Origin: Pseudomonas saponiphila
GTDB lineage: Bacteria; Pseudomonadota; Gammaproteobacteria; Pseudomonadales; Pseudomonadaceae
Direction of reading: 5' to 3'
Assembly: GCF_900105185.1 (NCBI RefSeq)
Contig: NZ_FNTJ01000002.1
Span: 1,426,001-1,490,000 of the forward strand
Length of the DNA: 64,000 nt
In this document: positions 1 through 6,939 of the stretch, piece after piece
Position numbering within the stretch: position 1 is the stretch's first letter
Layout of the letters: each line of letters begins with the position of its first letter
Program-made: the position numbers and the translations under genes
Notes under the pieces: generated by a model
What the model was told of the DNA's origin: nothing
The model's database searches: none
The model's input: the letters and a program-made list of their open reading frames with translations, nothing else

Positions 1-627
1 GGCACCGAAGATTTTCTGATCAACCCGTTCGGCATGATGTTCCACGAGATCACCGCCTCCAGCCTGGTGAAGGTCGATCAGGCCGGCAACAAGTTGATGG
101 ACAGCCCCTACGAGATCAACCCGGCCGGCTACACCATTCACAGTGCCGTGCATGCGGTGCGCCACGATGCGCTCTGTGTGCTGCATACCCATACCGCTGC
201 CGGGGTCGCCGTGTCGGCGCAGAAGCAGGGCGTGCTGCCCATCAGTCAGCAGTCGCTGTTTGTCCTGTCGAGCCTGGGCCATCACCCCTATGAAGGGGTG
301 GCCCTGAACCCCGAGGAAAAGGTCCGGCTGCAGGCCGATCTGGGAGACAACAACTTTCTGCTGCTGCACAACCATGGCTTGCTGACCTGCGGCGCCAGCA
401 TCGCCGACACCTTTCTGATGATGTTCATCTTCCAGCGTGCCTGTGAGATCCAGGTGCTGGCGCAAAGTGGCGGCGCCGAGCTGATGGTCATTTCCCCAGC
501 GATCCTGAGCGGTGCCAAGGCGATGATCGCCGGGGTCACCCGCAGTGCCCAGGGCATGGGCGGGGTGCTGGCCTGGCCGGCCCTGCTGCGCAAACTCGAT
601 CAACTCGACCCGGGTTATAACGTCTGA
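1..627 (+). CDS. Class II aldolase/adducin-family protein (5' end outside window)
   Basis: The reading frame is open from base 1, so the gene starts upstream; 208 residues and the stop are visible. The fragment has the class II aldolase/adducin fold signatures: a zinc-binding HTH pair at visible residues 62-64 inside LHTHTAAG, and a second histidine pair at residues 123-125 inside LLLHNHGLLTCG. Members are divalent-metal-dependent cytoplasmic aldolases, epimerases or decarboxylases acting on small hydroxy-carbonyl substrates; the substrate here cannot be read from sequence. The stop codon overlaps the ATG of the alpha/beta hydrolase by one base, so the two are very likely co-translated and act in the same catabolic route. 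Family assignment is firm, reaction unknown. Confidence 0.85.
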   Translation, partial: GTEDFLINPFGMMFHEITASSLVKVDQAGNKLMDSPYEINPAGYTIHSAVHAVRHDALCVLHTHTAAGVAVSAQKQGVLPISQQSLFVLSSLGHHPYEGVALNPEEKVRLQADLGDNNFLLLHNHGLLTCGASIADTFLMMFIFQRACEIQVLAQSGGAELMVISPAILSGAKAMIAGVTRSAQGMGGVLAWPALLRKLDQLDPGYNV

Positions 628-1529
628 TGCCTATTGCCGAGATTCCTCTTTCTGTCTGGCGCAAGCACGGCAAGGACTTCGAGTTCCGCGGCCAGCGCAT
701 TCGCTACTGGGTGGCGGGGCATGGCGAGCCGCTGCTGTTGATCCATGGTTTTCCAACGGCCAGCTGGGACTGGCATTACCTGTGGCAACCCCTGGCGCGG
801 CGTTATCAGCTGATCGCCTGCGACATGCTCGGCTTCGGCGACTCGGACAAGCCCCTGGAGCATGAGTACAGCCTGCTGGAACAGGCGGACTTGCAGCAGG
901 CGCTGCTGGCTCATTTGCAGGTTCGCCAGGCGGTGCACCTGCTGGCCCATGACTATGGCGACAGCGTCGCCCAGGAACTGCTGGCCCGGCACTATGAACA
1001 GCGAATCGCCATTGCCAGCTGCGTGTTTCTCAATGGCGGCCTGTTTCCGGAAACCCATCGCCCGGTGCTGACCCAGAAGCTCCTGCTCAGCCCACTGGGC
1101 TGGATGCTTGGGCGGGCCTTCAGCCGTCATGGCCTGGCGAACAGCTTCCGGCAGATCTTCGGCCCCCAGACCCGGCCCAGCGAGTCGGTCCTGGACGACT
1201 TCTGGAGCCTGGTGCACAGCAACAACGGGCCGCGCATCCTGCACAAGTTGATCGCCTATATCCCCGAGCGGCGGCTGCAGCGCGAGCGTTGGGTCAGTGC
1301 CATGCAACGCGGCGAGGTGCCGCTGCGGGTGATCGACGGCGCCCAGGACCCGATTTCCGGCGCGCACATGGTGGAGCGCTATTGCCAGCTGATCCCCGAG
1401 CCGGACACCGTGCTGCTGCCAGGCATCGGCCATTACCCGCAGATCGAGGCGCCGCTGCCGGTGCTCAAGCATTACCTGGGCTTTCGCGACAGGCTGCCTT
1501 CACCATCGCGTCAGGCCGTGGGCTCCTGA
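627..1529 (+). CDS. Alpha/beta-fold hydrolase, epoxide hydrolase/dehalogenase-like
   Basis: A 300-residue alpha/beta hydrolase. The oxyanion-hole motif HGFP lies at residues 40-43. The nucleophile elbow is LAHDYGDS with Asp109, not Ser, as in epoxide hydrolases, haloalkane dehalogenases and the MEST-like branch. The acid is probably in DGAQDP near residue 240 and the catalytic histidine in GIGHYPQ near residue 268. No signal peptide is visible, so it should be cytoplasmic. Its ATG overlaps the upstream aldolase stop by one base, which implies translational coupling. An Asp nucleophile argues for attack on an epoxide or C-halogen bond, or for a MEST-type hydrolase, rather than a simple esterase. 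The substrate is unknown. Confidence 0.82.
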   Translation: MPIAEIPLSVWRKHGKDFEFRGQRIRYWVAGHGEPLLLIHGFPTASWDWHYLWQPLARRYQLIACDMLGFGDSDKPLEHEYSLLEQADLQQALLAHLQVRQAVHLLAHDYGDSVAQELLARHYEQRIAIASCVFLNGGLFPETHRPVLTQKLLLSPLGWMLGRAFSRHGLANSFRQIFGPQTRPSESVLDDFWSLVHSNNGPRILHKLIAYIPERRLQRERWVSAMQRGEVPLRVIDGAQDPISGAHMVERYCQLIPEPDTVLLPGIGHYPQIEAPLPVLKHYLGFRDRLPSPSRQAVGS

Positions 1530-1696
1530 GCGCCAGGGCCGCGCCGTGGTCCCTTGGCGCAGCCCGCTCTTGAGCGCTCGGGGCAATTATCCCGCTGTCT
1601 TATTGCGCACCATTCAGGTCCGGACGCTTTTATTGTGACCGCCGCCCGGCTGCCTGACACTCGACCCATAGTCCATTGGCCCAGCTGGAGTTCGGT

Positions 1697-2608
1697 ATGA
1701 GTGAATCTGTGCGCTTGCAAGACAAAGTAGTGATCATTACCGGAGCCGGCGGCGGCCTGGGTCGGGCCCATGCATTGCTGTTCGCCAGGCACGGGGCCAA
1801 GGTGCTGGTCAACGACCTGGGAGGCTCGGCCCAGGGAGAAGGCGCCAGCGCCTCGGCGGCCGATAAGGTGGTGGCGCAGATCCGCGAGGCCGGGGGCATC
1901 GCCGAGGCCAACCACGACTCGGTCACCGATGGCGACAAGATCGTGCAGAACGCTCTGGATGTGTTCGGCCGGGTCGATGTGCTGGTCAACAACGCCGGCA
2001 TCCTGCGGGACAAGACCTTCCACAAGATGGACGACAGCGATTGGGACCTGGTGTACCGGGTGCATGTCGAAGGGGCCTACAAGGTCACCCGTGCCGCCTG
2101 GCCGCACCTGCGGGACCAGGCCTACGGGCGGGTGATCTTCACCAGCTCCACATCGGGCATCTACGGCAACTTCGGCCAGTCCAACTACGGCATGGCCAAG
2201 CTCGGCCTGTACGGCCTGACCCGGACCCTGGCCATCGAAGGGCGCAAGAACAACATCCTGGTCAACGCCATTGCCCCCACCGGTGGCACGCGGATGACCG
2301 AGGGGCTGATCCCGCCGCAAGTGTTCGAGCAGCTCAAGCCGGAACTGGTGAGCCCGCTGGTGGTGTACCTGGGCAGCGAGCAATGCCAGGAAACCTCCGG
2401 CCTGTTCGAAGTGGGCGGCGGCTGGATCGGCAAGGTGCGTTGGGAGCGCAGCCTGGGCGTCGGTTTCGATCCGCGCCAGGGTTTTTCGCCCGACGATGTG
2501 GCGGCGCACTGGCAGCAGATCTGCGATTTCGAAGGGGCGGCCCATCCCAACGACAACATCGAGGCGCTTAAGCAGATGATGCAGAATCTGCAAAAGTACG
2601 CCCTCTGA
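1697..2608 (+). CDS. SDR-family NAD-dependent dehydrogenase (HSD17B4-like)
   Basis: A 303-residue short-chain dehydrogenase. I chose the ATG at 1697 over an in-frame upstream start at 1676 because GGAG lies about 7 bases before it. The Rossmann motif TGAGGGLG is at residues 15-22, Asp40 after strand 2 favours NAD, NNAG is near residue 98-101, and the catalytic set is Ser150/151, Tyr164 and Lys168 (YGMAK). The segment DLGGSAQGEG after Asp40 resembles the dehydrogenase domain of the multifunctional beta-oxidation enzyme type 2 (17-beta-HSD4), so a 3-hydroxyacyl-CoA or steroid-like substrate is plausible. It sits about 170 bp after the hydrolase on the same strand. The family is certain, the substrate is inference. 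Confidence 0.85.
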   Translation: MSESVRLQDKVVIITGAGGGLGRAHALLFARHGAKVLVNDLGGSAQGEGASASAADKVVAQIREAGGIAEANHDSVTDGDKIVQNALDVFGRVDVLVNNAGILRDKTFHKMDDSDWDLVYRVHVEGAYKVTRAAWPHLRDQAYGRVIFTSSTSGIYGNFGQSNYGMAKLGLYGLTRTLAIEGRKNNILVNAIAPTGGTRMTEGLIPPQVFEQLKPELVSPLVVYLGSEQCQETSGLFEVGGGWIGKVRWERSLGVGFDPRQGFSPDDVAAHWQQICDFEGAAHPNDNIEALKQMMQNLQKYAL

Positions 2609-2760
2609 CGCTGCGCGAAGCTGGGTGGTCCGGCGGGCACTCTTTCCAGGCTTGAAAGCAGCCATTCAATGATCCGCCGGAGCCTGGGCTGCGGCGGTTT
2701 TACTCCTGTGGCGTTCGTCTCTATGCTCGACGGTTGGCGAACGCACAAGGAGCGCTTGAG

Positions 2761-3120
2761 ATGTATGAATCAAAGGATCAGCCGGTACTGTCGCGACTGC
2801 TGTTCATCCGCCGGCTGTGTGTTCACGGCCTGGTGGTTCTGGCCCTGATCAGCTTTTCGGTGTTGCTGGGCATCAGCGGCCTGCTGTACTTCGAGCAGGA
2901 CATTTCCTTTCACGACGCCCTGTATGACGCGGCCATGATCCTCGGCGGCATCGGGCCCATCAACATGCCGCAAACCCCTGGCGGCAAGCTGTTTTTTGCT
3001 ACCTACGGGCTTTACACCAACCTGGTTTTCGCCGCCACGCTGGGCTTGATCCTGTCACCGGTGGCGCATCGCCTGTTGCACAAATTTCATTACGACGAAG
3101 GTGATGACGACAGGTTGTAA
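2761..3120 (+). CDS. Small two-TM membrane protein with degenerate K+-channel-like pore
   Basis: A 119-residue protein starting at ATG 2761, with AAGGAG 8 bases upstream. It has a first hydrophobic helix (about residues 20-46), a short re-entrant-like segment (ALYDAAMILGGIGP, about 53-66), and a second helix (about 80-102) ending in a basic tail, HRLLHKFH. The arrangement TM1, pore helix, loop, GGKLF, TM2 mirrors a 2-TM potassium channel subunit. The selectivity filter position reads GGIGPI instead of TVGYGD, so K+ selectivity is not expected. It may be an ion-channel relative that conducts something else, or a structural derivative. No operon partner is evident. Confidence 0.65.
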   Translation: MYESKDQPVLSRLLFIRRLCVHGLVVLALISFSVLLGISGLLYFEQDISFHDALYDAAMILGGIGPINMPQTPGGKLFFATYGLYTNLVFAATLGLILSPVAHRLLHKFHYDEGDDDRL

Positions 3121-3155
3121 GTTCCGCCTGGCCGTTGTCTTGCGCGCATAAAAAA

Positions 3156-3177
3156 GGCCGCTGCAAGCGCAGCGGCC
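3156..3177. terminator. GC-rich hairpin with flanking A-run
   Basis: A perfect 9-bp stem, GGCCGCTGC / GCAGCGGCC, with the 4-base loop AAGC lies 36 bases after the stop of the small membrane protein. Six A residues precede it (3150-3155), so on the minus strand it reads as a classical hairpin plus T-run. On the plus strand it lacks a T-run and would terminate weakly or protect the mRNA 3' end. Confidence 0.6.
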
Positions 3178-3608
3178 AAAGCAAGACGTTAGATCAAGGA
3201 GCTACAAAATCAACGTCGGTGAACCTGGTGTCGCGACCTGAATTCAAACCCTTCAAGCCGCCTGGAAACTGATTCGGGGAACCCGGGTGCCGGGCACTTC
3301 CCATGGCAGTGGCGTGGCGCTGTTTGCCGTGACTGCGAAGCAAGAATAAGCCCTGGCCCGCCTGGGAAAAATAGCGATTCAGGACAAGGACTGTTACAGC
3401 CTGAGCAACAGTTCGAAGTGGTCGCCCGGGAACTGGATCGACGCCCCTGATGAGGCCGTATCCAGCCCATGGATAGGCCGCTGAAGCGCCCCTGAGGCAA
3501 GGGCATTCATCCTTTCGAGCGACAACGCGAATACCTCCTTGGTGCGCTTATCGGCCGAGGTACCCCGGCAGTAGGGTGACTTCTCCTGTCATTCACCGGG
3601 GAAGACGC
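3178..3608. other. Non-coding upstream region of the DUF1302 gene
   Basis: About 430 bases with no convincing gene. Open frames here on the minus strand (for example 3210-3506) have Arg/Ser/Pro-rich translations, no ribosome binding site and no recognisable domain. The stretch presumably carries the promoter and the regulator-binding sites for the DUF1302-DUF1329 pair. I could not identify a sigma54, Fur or LexA site in it. Confidence 0.5.
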
Positions 3609-5399
3609 ATGACAAAAATAACAATGCGCGCCATCTTCACACCGCAGGCGTTGGCCGCCGCGGTGGCGCTGGGCTGCTGCAGCCAGGTGCAAGCGGTTTC
3701 GTTCAACATCGGGGAAATCGAAGGGCAGTTCGACTCGTCGCTATCGGTCGGCGCCAGCTGGGGCATGCGTGATGCCGACCGGGCGTTCGTCGGTACGGTC
3801 AACGGCGGCACCGCGCAGTCTTCAACCGGCGACGATGGCCGCCTGAACTTCAAGAAGGGCGAAACCTTCTCGAAGATCTTCAAGGGCCTGCATGACCTGG
3901 AGCTCAAGTACGGCGACACCGGGGTCTTCGTGCGCGGCAAGTACTGGTACGACTTCGAACTCAAGGACGAAGACCGCGAGTTCAAGCCCATCAGCGACCA
4001 CAACCGCAAGGAAGGCGCCAAGTCCTCGGGGGCGCAGATTCTCGACGCCTTCGTCTACCACAACTATTCCATCGCCGACCTGCCAGGCACCGTGCGCGCC
4101 GGCAAGCAGGTGGTCAGCTGGGGCGAGAGCACCTTCATCGGCAACTCCATCAACAGCATCAACCCGGTGGACGTCTCGGCCTTTCGCCGCCCTGGCGCCG
4201 AGATCAAGGAAGGCCTAGTGCCGGTGAACATGCTGTTCGCTTCCCAGAGCCTGACCAACCAGCTGACCGTCGAGGGCTTCTATCAGCTGGAGTGGGACCA
4301 GACCGTGGTGGACAACTGCGGCACCTTCTTCGGCAACGATGTGGTAGCCGATGGCTGCACCACCGGCTACACCGTCGGCAACCCGGCGATCGCGCCCCTG
4401 CAACCGGTCGCCGCGGCGTTTGGCCAGGGCTTCCAGGTGTCCCGCGAGGGGGTGATCCTGCCCCGCGGCGGCGACCGCGATGCCCGTGATTCCGGGCAGT
4501 GGGGCGCCGCCTTGCGCTGGCTCGGCGACGACACCGAGTACGGCCTGTACTTCATGAACTACCACGCTCGCAGCCCGGTGGTCAGCACCACCACGGCCAA
4601 TGTGCGTCCGGCGACCCTGGGCGCCATTGCCGGGGCTGCCAACGGCATCGTTCCCGGCTCTGGCAGCGGCCTGGTGCAAAGCGTGATGCTCGGCCGTGGC
4701 CAGTACTACCTCGAATACCCCGAAGACATCCGCCTGTATGGCGCCAGCTTCTCCACCACGCTGCCCACCGGCACCGCCTGGACCGGCGAGATCAGCTACC
4801 GTCCCAACGCCCCGGTGCAGGTCAACACCAACGACCTGACCCTGGCCCTGCTCAATCCGATTGCCGGCGGCGCGGCGTCGCCGATCAAGACCGCCCTGGG
4901 CGCCGACAACACCGGCTACCGGCGCAAGGAAATCACCCAGATCCAGAGCACCATGACCCAGTTCTTCGATCAGGTGCTGGGGGCCGATCGCCTGACCCTG
5001 GTGGGCGAAGCGGCGGTCGTCCACGTCGGCGGCCTGGAAGACAAGAGCAAGCTGCGCTACGGCCGTGACTCGGTCTACGGCCAGTACGGCTATGGCGGCG
5101 ATACCGGCGGTTTCGTCACCGCCACCTCCTGGGGCTATCGGGCCCGGGCGATCCTCGACTACAGCAACCTGATCGGCGGGATCAACTTCAAGCCCAACCT
5201 GTCCTGGTCCCATGACGTCAACGGCTACGGTCCCAATGGCCTGTTCAACCAGGGGGCCAAGGCCCTGAGCGTCGGGGTCGATGCCGACTACCGCAATACC
5301 TACACCGCCAGCCTCAGCTACACCGACTTCTTTGGCGGGCGCTACAACACCCTCACCGACCGGGATTTCCTCGCGTTGAGCTTTGGCGTGAACTTCTGA
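3609..5399 (+). CDS. DUF1302 outer-membrane protein
   Basis: A 596-residue DUF1302 protein. The longest frame begins at GTG 3576, but ATG 3609, with GGGGAAG just upstream, yields a normal N-terminus: basic MTKITMRAIF, a hydrophobic stretch, and a cleavage site near VQA. The mature part is rich in alternating aromatic and polar residues and ends in GVNF with a terminal Phe, as in outer-membrane beta-barrels. DUF1302 proteins almost always travel with DUF1329 proteins, as here (24-base gap). In other pseudomonads such pairs have been linked to fatty acid, ester or alcohol metabolism, but the molecular role is not settled. Probably induced by the large LuxR regulator downstream. Confidence 0.88.
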   Translation: MTKITMRAIFTPQALAAAVALGCCSQVQAVSFNIGEIEGQFDSSLSVGASWGMRDADRAFVGTVNGGTAQSSTGDDGRLNFKKGETFSKIFKGLHDLELKYGDTGVFVRGKYWYDFELKDEDREFKPISDHNRKEGAKSSGAQILDAFVYHNYSIADLPGTVRAGKQVVSWGESTFIGNSINSINPVDVSAFRRPGAEIKEGLVPVNMLFASQSLTNQLTVEGFYQLEWDQTVVDNCGTFFGNDVVADGCTTGYTVGNPAIAPLQPVAAAFGQGFQVSREGVILPRGGDRDARDSGQWGAALRWLGDDTEYGLYFMNYHARSPVVSTTTANVRPATLGAIAGAANGIVPGSGSGLVQSVMLGRGQYYLEYPEDIRLYGASFSTTLPTGTAWTGEISYRPNAPVQVNTNDLTLALLNPIAGGAASPIKTALGADNTGYRRKEITQIQSTMTQFFDQVLGADRLTLVGEAAVVHVGGLEDKSKLRYGRDSVYGQYGYGGDTGGFVTATSWGYRARAILDYSNLIGGINFKPNLSWSHDVNGYGPNGLFNQGAKALSVGVDADYRNTYTASLSYTDFFGGRYNTLTDRDFLALSFGVNF

Positions 5400-5423
5400 A
5401 CCGGCACAAGAAGGAGCACTTGA

Positions 5424-6791
5424 ATGCGCAACATGATTCTGCAATGCAGCGCCCTGGCACTGGGCCTGTGGGCGGCCAACCTGATGGCCGCGGTGAGCCC
5501 GGAAGAAGCCGCCCAACTGGGCACCAGCCTGACTCCCATAGGGGCGCAAAAGGCCGGTAATGCCGATGGCTCGATCCCGGCCTGGAACGGAGGCATCCCG
5601 AAGAACGCCGGAGCGGTGGACAGCAAGGGCTTTCTCGCCGACCCGTTCGCCAATGAAAAGCCGCTGTTCATTATCACCGCGGCCACGGCGGACAAGTACA
5701 AGGACAAGCTATCTGCAGGGCAGTTGGCGATGTTCAAGCGTTACCCCGACAGTTACCGGATCCCGGTCTACCCGACCCATCGCAGCGTCGGCCTGCCGCC
5801 GGAGATCTACGAGTCGGCCAAGCGCAGCGCGCTGAACGTGACCACCACCAATGACGGCAACGGCCTGGCCAACTTCACCGGCAACCGCTACTACGCCTTC
5901 CCGATTCCGAAGAACGGCATCGAGGTGCTGTGGAACCACCTGACCCGCTATCACGGCGGCAACCAGAAACGCATCATCACCCAGGTCACCCCGCAGACCA
6001 ACGGCAGCTACACCTCGATCCGTTTCGAGGAAGAGATCGCGGCGCCGCCGATGATCCCCGATCTGGATCCGGCCAAAGCCGCCAACGTGCTGAACTTCTT
6101 CAAGCAGTCGGTGACCGCCCCGGCGCGGCTGGCGGGCAACGTGCTGCTGGTCCACGAGACTCTGGACCAGGTCAAGGAGCCACGTTCGGCGTGGATCTAC
6201 AACGCCGGCCAGCGCCGCGTGCGGCGGGCTCCGCAAGTCGCCTACGACGGTCCGGGCACCGCCTCCGATGGGATGCGCACCTCGGACAACTTCGACATGT
6301 TCTCCGGCGCGCCCGATCGTTACGACTGGAAGCTGGTGGGCAAGAAGGAGATGTACATCCCCTACAACAGCTACAAGCTGGACTCCCCGAGCCTCAAGTA
6401 CGACGACATCGTCAAGGCCGGGCATATCAACCAGGACCTGACCCGTTACGAGCTGCACCGGGTCTGGGAAGTGGTGGGCACGGTCAAGCCGAACCAGAGG
6501 CATATCTACGCCACCCGGCACATGTACATCGACGAGGACAGCTGGCAGGTGGCCCTGGTGGATCACTACGACGGTCGTGGCCAACTGTGGCGGGTCGCCG
6601 AAGGGCACGCGCAGTACTACTACGACCACCAGGTTCCGGCCTACACCCTGGAAGCCCTGTATGACCTCAACGCCGGTCGCTACCTGGCCCTGGGCATGAA
6701 GAACGAGGAAAAGCACAGCCTGGAATTCGGCTTCGCCGCCAAGGCCGCCGACTACACCCCGGCCGCCTTGCGCGCCAGCGGGGTACGCTAG
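5424..6791 (+). CDS. DUF1329 periplasmic/outer-membrane-associated protein
   Basis: A 455-residue DUF1329 protein preceded by AAGGAG at the right distance. The N-terminus is a signal peptide (MRNMILQCSALALGLWAANL, cleavage near MAA), followed by the family opening AAQLGTSLTPIGAQKAGNAD. DUF1329 resembles lipoprotein-carrier folds of the LolA/LolB type, so a role in binding or ferrying a hydrophobic ligand at the outer membrane is plausible. It lies 24 bases after the DUF1302 gene and ends just before a strong terminator, so the two form a bicistronic operon. Family certain, function inferred. Confidence 0.88.
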   Translation: MRNMILQCSALALGLWAANLMAAVSPEEAAQLGTSLTPIGAQKAGNADGSIPAWNGGIPKNAGAVDSKGFLADPFANEKPLFIITAATADKYKDKLSAGQLAMFKRYPDSYRIPVYPTHRSVGLPPEIYESAKRSALNVTTTNDGNGLANFTGNRYYAFPIPKNGIEVLWNHLTRYHGGNQKRIITQVTPQTNGSYTSIRFEEEIAAPPMIPDLDPAKAANVLNFFKQSVTAPARLAGNVLLVHETLDQVKEPRSAWIYNAGQRRVRRAPQVAYDGPGTASDGMRTSDNFDMFSGAPDRYDWKLVGKKEMYIPYNSYKLDSPSLKYDDIVKAGHINQDLTRYELHRVWEVVGTVKPNQRHIYATRHMYIDEDSWQVALVDHYDGRGQLWRVAEGHAQYYYDHQVPAYTLEALYDLNAGRYLALGMKNEEKHSLEFGFAAKAADYTPAALRASGVR

Positions 6792-6813
6792 GCACGGGTG
6801 ACGCACGAGGTTG

Positions 6814-6840
6814 AAAGGCGACCGCCCGGTCGCCTTTTTT
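6814..6840 (+). terminator. Rho-independent terminator after DUF1302-DUF1329
   Basis: The inverted repeat GGCGACC (6817-6823) / GGTCGCC (6828-6834) has a 4-base loop, is flanked by AAA on the left and is followed by six T residues. It lies 25 bases after the DUF1329 stop and closes the two-gene operon. Confidence 0.93.
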
Positions 6841-6939
6841 ATGGCAGGGGATCAGCCCGCTGAATACTTCTTCAACAGGTCGGGAGCTCGGGGCTAGGGT
6901 GGGGGCACGCTGGCTAAAACTATAAAAAGGCTCGCCGCA

